A stretch of DNA of 64,000 nucleotides from Hermatobates lingyangjiaoensis (lineage: Eukaryota > Arthropoda > Insecta > Hemiptera > Hermatobatidae): the NCBI GenBank assembly GCA_026182355.1, contig JAPFBL010000255.1, positions 186,001 through 250,000 of the forward strand. The letters run 5' to 3'. Made by a program: the position numbers and the translations under genes. Each line of letters starts with the position of its first letter. Position 1 is the stretch's first letter. Of the stretch, positions 25,801 to 31,100 are shown in pieces. Under the pieces are notes generated by a model. That model did no database searches. It worked only from the letters and a program-made list of their open reading frames with translations, and was not told the origin of the DNA.

Positions 25801-25997
25801 AATCAACTTACCGATATCGTCGCAGTTACAGGGCAAGCAATGGTCGCCAGAGGGTAGATAGTAGTTAAGCAAGCAACGCTCACAGTGGGCTCCGTCCCTG
25901 TTACCAGAGCAGTCCAGACAGTGGCCACCGCGTCCCGTCTCTTTGAACAACTCATCGTCGAAGAAACATCTGTCAGAGAACCCATTGCACTCGCAAC
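962..25997 (-). CDS. LAMC1: Laminin gamma-1-like chain, partial gene (18 exons)
   Basis: Secreted basement-membrane glycoprotein subunit that assembles with alpha and beta laminin chains. Eighteen exons total 3,335 coding bases (about 1,111 residues), and every junction keeps frame with AG/GT ends. Domain order read from the translation: LE2, LE3, LE4, the first part of LE5, an L4 domain, the rest of LE5, LE6-LE11, then a heptad-rich coiled coil. This order, the position of the L4 insert, the nidogen-loop motif NVDPNAV and the CYNLV sequence starting the coiled coil match gamma-1 rather than alpha or beta chains. LN, LE1, the signal peptide and the C-terminal part of about 160 residues are not in the window. 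No frameshift or premature stop was seen in any exon, so the gene looks intact. Exon limits are inferred from splice motifs and homology, not from transcripts. Confidence 0.95.
1586..2035. mobile_element. Composite palindromic repeats with hammerhead cores
   Basis: A minus-oriented unit (1586-1690, starting GTAGGGTAAAAAG) faces plus fragments at 1700-1765 and 1847-1906 that end in the complementary sequence. Each arm has CTGAGGA, A, then a GAACA/TGTTC stem and GAAACGC (minus 1640-1672, plus 1860-1892). A second family follows at 1910-2030 with CGATGACGAC, GTCGAAATATC and stem I pairing CACTTC (1942-1947) with GAAGTG (1977-1982). It sits in a laminin intron next to (TA)n tracts. The second core lacks U4 of the hammerhead. 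Confidence 0.7.
2040..3317. other. Intron, nothing recognised
   Basis: AT-rich intron between the last two visible laminin exons. No open frame of note, tRNA-like box or repeat was identified. Confidence 0.6.
3318..3555 (-). CDS. LAMC1: LAMC1 exon: coiled coil segment 6
   Basis: Encodes [19 protein letters not shown], then [20 protein letters not shown] and [19 protein letters not shown]. This matches the gamma-1 block with LLEKGKTEQQTADQLLARAD. The acceptor follows GATTACAG; the donor A|GTCAGT leaves one base that makes Asn with the next exon. Confidence 0.93.
4073..4192. mobile_element. Palindromic repeat, truncated hammerhead family
   Basis: Two arms of about 45 bp, near-perfect reverse complements, flank a short centre. 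The right arm has GGTCGAAATATTG followed by GTGAGTC, the 3' half of a hammerhead of the CGAAATAT family. The CUGANGA half is missing. Confidence 0.6.
4278..4445. mobile_element. Palindromic repeat carrying facing hammerheads
   Basis: The left arm (minus) and right arm (plus) share the AAGATC...TCAACCGTAAC block. The right-arm core is complete; the left arm has CUGACAA (G8 changed) and a changed half-stem III. The tail of this family (TTATTTCACGTGTTTATGTG) continues to about 4475. It lies in a laminin intron. Confidence 0.75.
4369..4411 (+). ncRNA. Hammerhead ribozyme, GACU/AGUC type
   Basis: Stem I GACU (4369-4372) pairs with AGUC (4408-4411). The core is CUGACGA (4373-4379) plus extra A4380. 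Stem II is GACC/GGUU with a nine-base loop, then GAA (4398-4400), palindromic half-stem III AGAUCU (4401-4406) and H17 = U4407. All invariant hammerhead positions are present. The extra base before stem II departs from the textbook core but has a precedent in a viroid hammerhead. Confidence 0.75.
4551..4700 (+). mobile_element. Single arm of CUCUC-type hammerhead repeat
   Basis: TTGGTCTCCAACCGTC, then CTCTCCTGATGACAG, AACCAAAAATTAGAGACTG. It is the same family as those at 15457 and 48490. The GAA after stem II has become AAA, so the ribozyme is probably dead. It ends in a (TA)n tract. Confidence 0.65.
4715..4860 (+). mobile_element. Degenerate GACU-type hammerhead arm with tail
   Basis: GACTCTAATGAAGACC, then GGTTCAAATATCTT resembles the intact core at 4369, with changes at G5 and G12. 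It is followed by the tail TTGTGGTTTAGACG and TTTCATGTGT, then (TA)n. Confidence 0.55.
4917..4966 (-). ncRNA. Hammerhead core in PLE terminal repeat
   Basis: On the minus strand: GAUUCAC, CUGAAGA, C, GA-loop-UC-type stem II, GAA, AUAU, A, then GUGAGUU pairing back to GAUUCAC. It lies about 190 bases downstream of the stop codon of the adjacent GIY-YIG frame. A related copy on the minus strand lies at about 5985-6035. Confidence 0.65.
5152..5710 (-). pseudogene. PLE C-terminal fragment, GIY-YIG endonuclease
   Basis: Reads [12 protein letters not shown], a zinc-binding CGRRGCLTC, then [11 protein letters not shown] and SFYVG (the GIY-YIG core), [10 protein letters not shown] and a terminal GLNLNR stop. 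The arginine after the core and the HRSS block fit PLE endonucleases, which nick DNA for target-primed reverse transcription. An in-frame TAG follows TYPISH, where the second copy has Lys. It is 5' truncated with no reverse transcriptase. Confidence 0.82.
5812..5861 (+). ncRNA. Hammerhead core, plus copy of PLE terminal repeat
   Basis: GAUUCAC (5812-5818) pairs with GUGAGUU (5855-5861). CUGAAGA is at 5827-5833, extra C at 5834, GAA at 5844-5846, AUAU half-stem III at 5847-5850 and H17 = A5851. Stem II is short and has one U for C change, so activity is doubtful. Confidence 0.6.
6224..6600 (-). pseudogene. Second PLE GIY-YIG fragment
   Basis: A near-identical copy of the endonuclease fragment at 5152, without the internal stop (SHKTPC). 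It reads [25 protein letters not shown] and ends GLNLNR. It is cut off upstream by a (TA)n tract after the zinc-binding stretch begins. High similarity between the two copies points to recent duplication or recent insertion. Confidence 0.82.
6612..6862. mobile_element. Long palindrome with CUC-type hammerheads
   Basis: Arms of about 110 bp are almost exact reverse complements (TCAGTTCACAAACG at one end, CGTTTGTGAACTGA at the other) around GGAAACACAACGG. Each arm carries CTCCTGAAGACGG or its complement. The element is flanked by (TA)n at 6601. It lies in a laminin intron. Confidence 0.8.
6779..6809 (+). ncRNA. Minimal hammerhead ribozyme, CUC/GAG type
   Basis: CUC (6779-6781) pairs with GAG (6807-6809). 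Core CUGAAGA (6782-6788), extra C6789, stem II GGA/UCC with triloop UCA, GAA (6799-6801), palindromic AAUU (6802-6805) and H17 = U6806. The facing minus copy (6671-6699) differs by one base in stem II. Confidence 0.72.
6910..7016. mobile_element. Palindromic tail of GACU-type element
   Basis: GATTTCACATAAACACGTG and the TTGTGGTTTGATCATTG arm face each other between (TA)n tracts. The sequence is the tail of the GACU-type repeat without its ribozyme. Confidence 0.6.
7296..7500 (-). CDS. LAMC1: LAMC1 exon: coiled coil segment 5
   Basis: Encodes [20 protein letters not shown] to [16 protein letters not shown], collinear with gamma-1 (the PLDSE-like PTIDSE is recognisable). The acceptor follows a run of T and CAG; the donor is AAT|GTAATT. 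In the mRNA it joins directly to GNKLHEKG of the next exon. Confidence 0.92.
7762..9034 (+). mobile_element. Non-autonomous Helitron-like element
   Basis: Starts TCCATATATATAAAAATGAC and ends with a hairpin (CCCGG...CCGGG, 9007-9022) followed eight bases later by CTAG (9031-9034), the layout of Helitron ends (TC...hairpin-CTRR). No Rep or helicase frame is visible. It sits in the intron between two coiled-coil exons. The flanking bases do not clearly show the A|T target, so limits are provisional. Confidence 0.55.
9119..9229 (-). CDS. LAMC1: LAMC1 exon: coiled coil segment 4
   Basis: Short exon of 111 bases encoding [29 protein letters not shown] and MEKQQIA. It matches the gamma-1 stretch with NDTSTEAYNLL, including a sequon (NIS). 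The acceptor follows AATTACAG; the donor AAG|GTTTGT splits a Ser codon. Confidence 0.91.
9417..9547 (-). CDS. LAMC1: LAMC1 exon: coiled coil segment 3
   Basis: Reads [20 protein letters not shown] and [13 protein letters not shown], with alanine-rich heptads. The acceptor follows GATTTTAG and the donor CAAA|GTAAGG leaves two bases completed by the next exon. A longer open frame overlaps this exon in another phase and is a shadow; only this phase links to both neighbours. Confidence 0.9.
9750..9928 (-). CDS. LAMC1: LAMC1 exon: coiled coil segment 2
   Basis: Encodes [19 protein letters not shown], then Lys/Glu-rich heptads including [20 protein letters not shown]. The segment pairs with alpha and beta chains in the laminin long arm. 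NST is a possible glycosylation site. The acceptor follows GTTTCAG; the donor is AAG|GTTTGC. Similarity to other gamma chains is moderate but collinear with the neighbouring exons. Confidence 0.88.
10150..10324. mobile_element. Palindromic CUGAGGA-family repeat, ribozyme centre lost
   Basis: Arms begin GTAGGGTAAAAAG and end CTTTTCATCCTAC. The centre keeps GTTCGAAACGCGTTG on each arm, but the CUGAGGA halves are deleted. Intron of the laminin gene. Confidence 0.7.
10325..11765. other. Intron, nothing recognised
   Basis: AT-rich intron sequence with short homopolymer runs. No coding signal or named repeat was identified. Confidence 0.55.
11806..11855 (-). ncRNA. Hammerhead ribozyme, sense to laminin intron
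   Basis: Minus strand: GAUUCAC pairs with GUGAGUU. Core CUGAAGA, extra C, GA/UC stem II with loop GGACA, GAA, AUAU, H17 = A. Same strand as the laminin pre-mRNA, so it would be transcribed within the intron. Confidence 0.68.
11906..11955 (+). ncRNA. Hammerhead ribozyme, antisense copy
   Basis: GAUUCAC (11906-11912) pairs with GUGAGUU (11949-11955). CUGAAGA is at 11921-11927, C11928, GAA at 11938-11940, AUAU at 11941-11944 and H17 = A11945. It mirrors the adjacent minus copy. Confidence 0.68.
12235..12502 (-). CDS. LAMC1: LAMC1 exon: end of LE11 and start of coiled coil
   Basis: Starts [13 protein letters not shown] to finish LE11, then [11 protein letters not shown], where the rod-like cysteine-rich arm passes into the alpha-helical long arm. 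The rest ([16 protein letters not shown] to [11 protein letters not shown]) is amphipathic helix. The cysteine cluster at this junction forms interchain disulfides in known laminins. The acceptor follows GTGTTCAAG, which has a weak polypyrimidine tract; the donor CAG|GTGCTA is phase 1. Confidence 0.93.
12613..12831 (-). CDS. LAMC1: LAMC1 exon: LE10 and start of LE11
   Basis: Exactly 73 codons, phase 0 at both ends. Encodes GCELCNC, then LE10 ([18 protein letters not shown] and [10 protein letters not shown]) and the start of LE11 ([12 protein letters not shown]). The acceptor follows TCCGCAG; the donor is CCT|GTAAGT. Confidence 0.94.
13015..13211 (-). CDS. LAMC1: LAMC1 exon: end of LE8 and most of LE9
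   Basis: Encodes [16 protein letters not shown] closing LE8, then LE9 with [20 protein letters not shown] and [13 protein letters not shown] is a possible glycosylation sequon. The acceptor follows TTGGTTAG and the donor is AAG|GTGCTA, in frame with GCELC of the following exon. Confidence 0.94.
13401..13598 (-). CDS. LAMC1: LAMC1 exon: end of LE7 and LE8 with nidogen-binding loop
   Basis: Encodes [13 protein letters not shown], then [14 protein letters not shown] and [20 protein letters not shown] corresponds to the loop of the gamma-1 III4 module that binds nidogen; the key Asp, Asn and Val are all present. The acceptor follows ATTGCAG and the donor CCAG|GTTTGT is phase 1. This is the strongest single identifier of a gamma-1 class chain here. 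Confidence 0.95.
13599..14723. other. Intron with internal similarity to its neighbour
   Basis: AT-rich intron. The stretch at 13850-13960 resembles 13276-13370 of the preceding intron (CTAGATCA, TATCAACTTATTT and following A-rich sequence), suggesting an old local duplication. No other feature was identified. Confidence 0.5.
14724..14909 (-). CDS. LAMC1: LAMC1 exon: LE6 and LE7
   Basis: Encodes [16 protein letters not shown] and [14 protein letters not shown] (LE6), then the distinctive LE7 with PCPEQGPC and [15 protein letters not shown] is a potential glycosylation site. The acceptor follows ATTTTACAG. The donor GCAG|GTTGTT is weak, but it is the only one that keeps phase with the next exon. 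Confidence 0.92.
14982..15206 (-). CDS. LAMC1: LAMC1 exon: end of L4, LE5, start of LE6
   Basis: Starts with GFMDDFRL (end of L4) and NWIEMCTC, where LE5 resumes after the insert. It continues through [10 protein letters not shown] and [13 protein letters not shown] (LE6). The acceptor follows CTGTACAG and the donor is CTG|GTAACA. Spacing between the end of L4 and the first cysteine of the resumed LE5 is the same as in vertebrate gamma-1. Confidence 0.94.
15450..15690 (+). mobile_element. CUCUC-type hammerhead repeat, degenerate
   Basis: Contains TTGGTCTCCAACCATC, CTCTCCTAAAGACGG, AACCAAAAATTAAAGACTG, then the family tail ending AAAAAGTG(TA)n. CUGA has become CUAA and GAA has become AAA, so it is inactive. 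Same family as the palindrome at 48490. Confidence 0.6.
15700..17172. other. Intron with pyrimidine-rich block
   Basis: Mostly AT-rich. A C/T-rich stretch at 16330-16600 gives short open frames but no recognisable protein. It may be an old repeat or non-coding element. Confidence 0.45.
17173..17305 (-). CDS. LAMC1: LAMC1 exon: L4 domain, part 3
   Basis: Encodes YRFRLHED then [16 protein letters not shown], matching the final strands of L4 (the N-LT-IKIRG-Y motif of gamma-1). ANLT is a possible N-glycosylation sequon. The acceptor follows TTTCTGTAG; the donor is GAG|GTAACT, phase 1. Confidence 0.93.
18040..18200 (+). mobile_element. CUC-type hammerhead repeat, single arm
   Basis: TTCTCCTGAAGAGG, CCCGAAAATTTGAG: CUGAAGA at 18107-18113, GAA at 18123-18125, AAUU then U, and GAG pairing back to CUC. 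Stem II is shortened to GG/CC without the extra base seen elsewhere. It ends in (TA)n. Confidence 0.62.
18311..18640 (+). mobile_element. tRNA-derived SINE
   Basis: The RNA polymerase III box A (TTAGCTCAGTGG) and box B (GGTTCGATACC) stand at tRNA spacing. They are followed by a body with GGAGAGGACGTTAAACC and GTTAGGCAAAATTTAGTAC. The body is shared with copies at 38051 and 51463, but the tail after GTAGAATCA differs. It lies in a laminin L4 intron. Confidence 0.8.
18864..19033 (-). CDS. LAMC1: LAMC1 exon: L4 domain, part 2
   Basis: Contains [12 protein letters not shown] and the L4 signature LEGAGLRIT, a near-universal core strand of domain IV. The acceptor follows ATTTTAG and the donor is GAG|GTACAT at a codon boundary. 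The 170-base exon joins in frame to [10 protein letters not shown] of the next exon. Confidence 0.93.
19425..19574 (-). CDS. LAMC1: LAMC1 exon: L4 domain, part 1
   Basis: Fragment residues 174-224. The conserved tryptophan of HEKWSG and the ending FFVAP are typical of laminin domain IV (L4), a globular beta-sandwich inserted in LE5. The acceptor follows TTGTTTAG and the donor CCAG|GTATAG splits an Asp codon with the next exon. Sequence identity is lower than in the LE modules, as is usual for L4. Confidence 0.9.
20416..20525 (-). CDS. LAMC1: LAMC1 exon: end of LE4, start of split LE5
   Basis: Encodes CKLGYFNL to the end of LE4, then [10 protein letters not shown], the first cysteines of LE5 before the L4 domain interrupts it. 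The same split LE is present in gamma-1 of other animals. The acceptor follows TTTTAG and the donor is AAAG|GTGCGT. This short exon of 110 bases has no in-frame ATG, so only homology and phase identify it. Confidence 0.93.
20811..21625 (-). mobile_element. 5'-truncated LINE, C-terminal and 3' UTR fragment
   Basis: GC-rich block unlike its surroundings. On the minus strand the 3' part reads [18 protein letters not shown], then after one frameshift [20 protein letters not shown] and a stop at 20880-20882. This fits the cysteine/histidine motif after the RNase H domain of LINEs. The 3' UTR ends in a TAA-type repeat (20811-20826). Plus-strand open frames here are shadows. The clade cannot be fixed; the part above 21150 could not be read as protein. 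Confidence 0.6.
21636..21761. repeat. 63-bp tandem duplication
   Basis: Two essentially identical 63-base units starting AGTCTTCAATGTGAATGAT, immediately beside the LINE fragment. No coding content. Identity between copies suggests a recent duplication. Confidence 0.9.
22185..22335 (+). repeat. 5S rRNA-like segment (5S-derived SINE or pseudogene)
   Basis: GAAGCTAAGTACATTGGGC, TGGTTATCACGTGAATGGG and AGCC follow the order and spacing of the internal promoter half of 5S rRNA (GAAGCTAAG, GGGC-TGGTTA, TGGATGGGAG). The 5' half is poorly conserved. It is followed by GTGAGTGACCCC and TAGCTCACTCACGG. Confidence 0.5.
22512..22737 (-). CDS. LAMC1: LAMC1 exon: LE3 and most of LE4
   Basis: Encodes fragment residues 62-137. 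LE3 contains [15 protein letters not shown] and LE4 contains [12 protein letters not shown], both with regular eight-cysteine spacing. The acceptor follows GTTACAG; the donor is AG|GTGCGT and splits the Arg codon completed by the next exon. It aligns residue for residue with gamma-1 LE3-LE4. A roughly 2-kb intron holding a LINE and 5S-like debris follows it. Confidence 0.94.
22800..24700. other. Intron, nothing recognised
   Basis: AT-rich intron between the LE2 and LE3 exons. No repeat or coding signal identified. Confidence 0.5.
24722..24905. mobile_element. Palindromic repeat with hammerhead-like arm
   Basis: The ends AATACAATCCGTCATACCTCG and the complement face each other. The right arm reads GCTC-TTGAAGAT, GGAAACCGGTC-GAGC: stem I GCUC/GAGC, GAA, palindromic ACCGGU and H17 = C. 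C3 of the core appears as U, and the left arm has lost the GAA half. Confidence 0.6.
24985..25140 (-). mobile_element. Short PLE 3'-end fragment
   Basis: Shares GACAGGTTCTGATCT, AATAACAGACAACACTAAA and CAATCAGGG-like blocks with the 3' end of the larger PLE relic at 26960, in the same orientation. Confidence 0.55.
25812..25997 (-). CDS. LAMC1: LAMC1 exon: LE2 module
   Basis: Most 5' exon found (fragment residues 1-62). It encodes one laminin-type EGF module beginning [12 protein letters not shown], with the HGG-type glycine-rich loop (GRGGHCLDC) and DGAHCERC typical of gamma-1 LE2. The acceptor follows TTGTAG and the donor is G|GTAAGT. The exon enters with two bases of a split codon and leaves with one, which joins to GC of the next exon to make Gly. 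The exon carrying LN and LE1 should precede it but was not found upstream in the window. Confidence 0.93.
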
Positions 25998-26959
25998 CTA
26001 CAACATTCAATGTCTTCATAAACTAAAGTACTTTCGTCAAAATGATTATATGGTTCATGAAACTGTCTTATACGTAAATATTATTTATTATTACCATTTT
26101 ATACATATTTTTTTAAATACTAAAGTAGAACGTGTAAGAACAAATGTTGTCTATATAATTCCTGCATCTGATCAATAGTCTTCTAAAAAACTATTTTTTC
26201 AATATCCCTGGTGAATTGCAAAACCTCCAACATCAATGTAAAAAGATAATATTCATAAATGACCTATGTATATATTCAATAAAAACCAATTAAAAAGAAG
26301 GTAACACATAGACAAAGGAATAACTTTGTTGTTTTTACTTAAAAGTCCATTGGACCGTTTCATTTAATTATTATGTATATATTATCCACTTGATCAGCAT
26401 AGAAAGAATAGCATCATGAATATATATATATATATATTGTAGTATAACAATAAAATGACTCTATAATTAAGGAAATCATAACAGAGCTGTAATTTTCATT
26501 GACTATTAGAAGTAAGAAATTCAGCAATGTAACTAAGATCATTCAATCAAAACAAGTCGTCTCATTACATTTCTGAATTCTTACTGTGATGCGGAAGTTG
26601 ATATTTATTTCACGAGTTTAATGTGAAATCTTGATATAATAGTTTGCCAATTATCAATGTAGTTAGTTTTCTGGTTAGTTTTTTCAGTTGTCTAAAACTA
26701 GTTTTCCACCTTTCAGTGACCATGAAAAACAATTCACCAAAACATTTATTACCAAGATCCATTGCTTTATTAAAATATTATAAAACATTAATACTAACAC
26801 AAAACTCTAAATTATGGTGTTCCGACGTAATAGTCAACTTTGACTATCTTCAGAGAGCTTAATAAAAATAACTAGAATATAAAATAAATAAAGGAAATAA
26901 AAAAAACTATAAACAAATTATCAAGCATAATATGACAAGAGAAATTATTTACATTAATT

Positions 26960-27925
26960 GCGTGGGAGGTTACGAAGGCTAGGACAGGTTCTGATCTTCC
27001 AGGTTGTCTATTAGGATTCTATAATAACAGACAACACTAAACTTTTTGATTTTCAAACTCAATCAGGGTTTTTAGTATGTCGCATTACTGTTTGCAGTTT
27101 TAAAATTCTTGAGAACCTGATGGTCTGATTGTTCAGGTGCAACCAATATTCTAATTAATTATTCCCGGCTGAGTTTGAGGCACTATATTGGTTTTCTACA
27201 GTAGTGTGTTTTGTTGTAAATTATTTTTGACTACTAAGCTTGTGTTACAAGAACTTTTGTAATAAATTCTAATCTTGAGCCGGTTTTCAGTGTTGATGCA
27301 TTTGCCATTTGTTTTCACCATCTTCTTTTGTGTTCTTTCATCTGATTTGTATTGCCTGGAAAATAGGTTTAAAGTTTATATAAAAGACAGTTTGCATTGT
27401 GTCTTGGTTGGTTCTTGAGGCGTTGCTTCTTGTTATATGAACTGTAAAAGGTTGTCAGAGTGCCTGTTACTATATGCGTTATTAATTAAAACTTGCTTTA
27501 TCCTTTCAATTACAGTGCCAAAAAAGAAACCAATCCGAAGATGTTTTAAAAGCCCGATGTTTAAGTGCTCGCATTGTTCTGTCTTTACATCGATTAGGAC
27601 GTTCAATCAGATTCCATCTTGTGAAGGTTTTATAAAAACTGATGTTACATAGTTCTCGATGTTTTCATTAATGATAACGTCAAGGAAGTTGATAGTTTTG
27701 TTGATGTAGGGTTCTTTTATGAACTTAAGGACAGAAGCTTCCTTTGTAGTTATTATAGAGTCGATTTATTGTGAATTCATGACGACAATAAAACATATTT
27801 ATAATACATATGGGGCATACGTATACAATGAGAACTGTATTCTGAATGTGGCACATGTAGAAATTGGCAAACGTTACACCCAATGAAAAGTTCATTTTCA
27901 TAAGCAAACAAGTATTAAAAAATAA
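26960..27925 (-). pseudogene. Penelope-like reverse transcriptase relic
   Basis: On the minus strand, in order: LGVTFANFYMCHIQNT (the SPLGPTFANFYM-type RT motif), a decayed region where YVDD is expected, VLKF-like and INFLDVIINENIENYVTSV (the FLD motif), then LKHRAFKTSSDW, and far downstream LKTANSNATY. The order fits PLE reverse transcriptases through to the C-terminus. Frameshifts and stops throughout make it dead. The intact GIY-YIG core was not recognised. Confidence 0.68.
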
Positions 27926-28077
27926 ATAAATAAAAATAAAATAAGAATATATTGGTATAAATAGGCAGCAGTCCCATTTCTGAATTTCTTACTGTAGTTG
28001 AGAAGTTGATTCTAATTTCATATGTTTACTGTGAAATTTATATTTATTTGACAATAAATGGTTTCCCATTTATTCAC

Positions 28078-28395
28078 ATAGAATAAAACCTTCGACAATT
28101 TTAACACATAGGATAAAACACAGAAAGACACTAGAGAACTCACTTCACTATTTCGACATCCGTCGTCATCAGGAAGAAGTGCGTAATACTCGCGTTGAGA
28201 AGCAAACTGCTACTGGCCTCCAGAGTAACTCGTGGAACCAGCGCAATGCTGCCCCTCAGCGGAGGAGAGGAAAAATAGAAATCCCTCCAAAATTTATTTA
28301 TAAAACAAGATAAAAAATGTATAATAAGAAATAATAATGAATATAACAATAAGAATGCAAATAAAATTAAAAAAGAAAAAGTATTAAAAAATAAA
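28078..28395 (-). mobile_element. PLE-type terminal repeat with hammerhead
   Basis: Minus strand: CACTTC, TTC, CUGAUGA, extra C, GAC/GUC stem II with GGAU loop, GAA, AUAG, then GAAGUG pairing perfectly to CACTTC. It is followed by GGAGGAGAGG and an A-rich spacer like that of the PLE cluster at 4863. The half-stem III has one change (AUAG for AUAU). Confidence 0.62.
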
Positions 28396-28439
28396 TAAAT
28401 AAAAATAAAATAAGGATACTAATGTAGTGCAATCAGTTA

Positions 28440-28655
28440 TTATGTGCTATTTACTCATTGTAGGGTAAAAATTAAATGAAATGGTCTCCACATATAAAAA
28501 TTTTTATGATATAAACAACGTGTTTCGAACACGTAGTGTTCTTCCTTAGTTAATGCCTGAGGAAGAACACTACGTGTTCGAAACGTGTTGTTTATATCAT
28601 TAAAATTTTTATATGTGGAGACCATTTCATTAGATTTTTACCCTACAAAATTAGA
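28440..28655. mobile_element. Palindromic CUGAGGA-family repeat
   Basis: Ends are GTAGGGTAAAAA and TTTTTACCCTAC. Both arms contain the GTGTTCTTCC or GGAAGAACAC block. The plus arm has a complete hammerhead; the minus arm lacks part of the core beyond CCUUAG. Confidence 0.78.
28550..28603 (+). ncRNA. Hammerhead ribozyme, CUGAGGA family
   Basis: Distal stem I UUAAUG (28550-28555) pairs with CAUUAA (28598-28603) across an internal loop. Core CUGAGGA (28557-28563), extra A28564, stem II GAACAC/GUGUUC with loop UAC, GAA (28580-28582), ACGUGU half-stem III and H17 = U28589. Confidence 0.7.
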
Positions 28656-29021
28656 ATATATTGGTATAAATAGGCAGCAGATCCTCTTTTAAACAGGTAT
28701 CATTAAAATTAACCGCAGTCTCGGCATTCACGATCTTAAGACTGAGAGATTCGATCCTACGAACTAACCTCCTTTTAACAGGGTTCAACTGGAAAAGAAG
28801 TTGGCCAAGTGACATGTTAAATTAAAATCGATGACTCATGCTTAGTCATTGCTATTAATAGATTAAAAAGATTAGTACAGGATAATATAAAGAGAAGGTC
28901 AAAGGTCAATAATGAACAAGAAACAAGCGGTTAGAATAAAAGAGTTGAAAGGTCAACGGTATAACTGGACTAATAGAGAATAAATAGATTAAGAATATTA
29001 AAGTAAATGAAGGATAAAAGA

Positions 29022-29022
29022 T

Positions 29023-29054
<32 letters not shown>

Positions 29055-29265
29055 GTGTGTTCTCTAATCGGGGTTCGGTCAATTTTCCAGGATAAAAAAT
29101 TAAACTCTCGTTGCCAACGTTTCGGTTTTATTTAAACACTTTTTCATAGGCCTATGAAAAAGGTTTTAAATAAAACCGAAACGTTGGCAACGAGAGTTTA
29201 ATTTTTTATCCTGGAAAATTGACCGAACCCCGATTACAGAACACACCTATTCTATCAAACGGTCG
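29022..29265. mobile_element. Palindromic repeat with CCGAAACGUUGGC arms
   Basis: Arms of about 90 bp meet at TTTTTCATAGGCCTATGAAAAA. The plus arm reads CTATGAAAAAGG, AAAACCGAAACGTTGGC: stem II, GAA, ACGU, U, but the CUGANGA box is altered. (TA)n tracts flank it, the right one (29280-29395) unusually long. Confidence 0.65.
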
Positions 29266-29324
29266 ATATATTATTGAATCTGTTATATGTATATATATTA
29301 TATATATTTATATATATATATATA

Positions 29325-29389
<65 letters not shown>

Positions 29390-29519
29390 CATATATATAG
29401 AACTGACCGAGTCCCGATAAACTTTAGTTTTGTTTCTATTCCACGGTCGATACTTTTATCAATATTTATATAATTTGGGATAATAAATATGGAACTGACC
29501 TAGTCTTGATAAACTTTAG

Positions 29520-29630
29520 TTTTGTATATTACATCTCGAAGCGACTCACATCTATCTTTCTGATGACGAGGAAATCAAAATATGGAGTGAGTTTCTGTGA
29601 TTTCTTTTATGTGTGTTGTATTAATTGAGT
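29520..29630 (+). mobile_element. Decayed PLE terminal repeat
   Basis: CTGATGACGAGGAAATC and ATGGAGTGAGTTTCTGTG follow the hammerhead family of the PLE cluster, but G12 of GAA is lost. Confidence 0.5.
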
Positions 29631-29739
29631 TAAAAGGTATGGTTATTATATATATTATAATTAAGTACTTACAGTGTTCAGCTAATAAGTAATGTACTTT
29701 AAGTTATATTTAAAAAAAAGAAACTCATGAGTTAAAAAA

Positions 29740-30250
29740 GGAATTTTATCATTTAAGAAAGAATTTATAGACCTTTTACAGAAAGTAATGTGGAGCATTC
29801 AATTAAGGGAATTATTAAGGAAGGCGATTCCCTGATAAGTTATAAAACAGTCTCATTAGAAAGCAGTTACTTGGAGTTAGTGTTTTGGGACTGAAATAAT
29901 TGTGTCTGATTAGAGAGCTGGGACAAGGCACGTAGAATAGGTTAATTAGACTGAATGCTCCTGTAATTTGTCCCCGGCCCCCAACTGATCATTATTAACA
30001 CCTTTCTTCTATCCTCTCATCCTTCCAAACTGTATTAAGGTTTTGCTTTATTTTATATTCTCCTTCATCCCATTCGGAAGAAAGGACAATTACTCAAATC
30101 TGAAGTCGCAGTGGAAAGGTTTTATCATTCCACTATGTCTGGTAGCTTTCTTTAAGACTCAATGCATACTATAGGAAAGGGACTCTGTAATAAGGAGAGA
30201 AAGAAACATCTCCCTTCCCTCTGATCTTTATTCAATGCTTCATTACTGTT
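29740..30250. other. GC-elevated non-coding island
   Basis: Compositionally distinct from its AT-rich surroundings and without a convincing open frame. It has TGATAA and TTAATTAGA-type motifs typical of GATA and homeodomain sites. Candidate regulatory element, by inference only. Confidence 0.35.
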
Positions 30251-30526
30251 TTATCAAATCATTTATATTAGAGTATAACAGGAAGATATTGCTATCACCC
30301 AGTACATATTTTTTTGCACTGAGTCAAAAAATTGAACAAAACAAAAGGACAAAGTTGCAGTATTTTTCGGTTTTAGTATAACGAAATAATCCAAGCATCC
30401 TTTCACATAAAGGATTAAACTTTCTATGATAATTAATATTTACAAATTAAGTATATTTGAAGTACGCGCATTGATAACTTAATAGTTAAGTCGTATAGAC
30501 ATTCACCTTTAGTGATGTTTTAGGGG

Positions 30527-30725
30527 TGGAAAGCGAGGTTCATTTCTTACTTGGTACCCTTTTTAGTAATGAGTGACCCACGTTGTCCGGTTGACTCCAT
30601 ATTCGGGAGCTCTAAGTTGCTTTACTCAAGTTTATTAAAACATGGATCTTTAACATGTACCTGACATCAGAGAAGCTCAGGACCGACCGCTTAACGTCCT
30701 CTCTAAAGGACAAACTTAATAGTAA
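30527..30725 (-). mobile_element. Old SINE relic
   Basis: GATCTTTAACATGTACCTGAC and GACCGACCGCTTAACGTCC match the body of the SINE at 38051 in reverse orientation. The tRNA head is missing. Confidence 0.6.
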
Positions 30726-30959
30726 AGATTCACCGTTAAATCAGAAAAACACAAAACACCAAAGTTCGGTAGTAACTTTCTATCTCAGCGCAACCGATTT
30801 TCACAACTGATAACTTTTCTATGTTTACATAAATATAGAAAATTGATATCATATGTGATTAATTTTTTCAGAATAATATGTTTCCTTAAAAAATAACTTA
30901 AAAAATAAACCGGGAAACTGGTTTTAATTCTATTTCAGCTAAAAAAATTTAAATTAACA

Positions 30960-31100
30960 ATTGAATATAAATTTGATTAAAAAGAACCCTTTCTTTCGTA
31001 AAATATACGACTATTATTCTATATTTTATCATTTACTGGTAGAGCATATCTCTATAACGACAGTAGTAATTATTATTTAACCATAAATAACATATGTCAC
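30960..31100. repeat. Dispersed repeat, copy 1
   Basis: Shares about 125 bases (CGTAAAATATACGACTATTA, GTAGTAATTATTATTTAAC) with 32380-32510. Family unknown. Confidence 0.75.

Noticed and set aside
29219..29473. 84-codon frame rich in Ile and Tyr
   Set aside because: It is translated (TA)n microsatellite.
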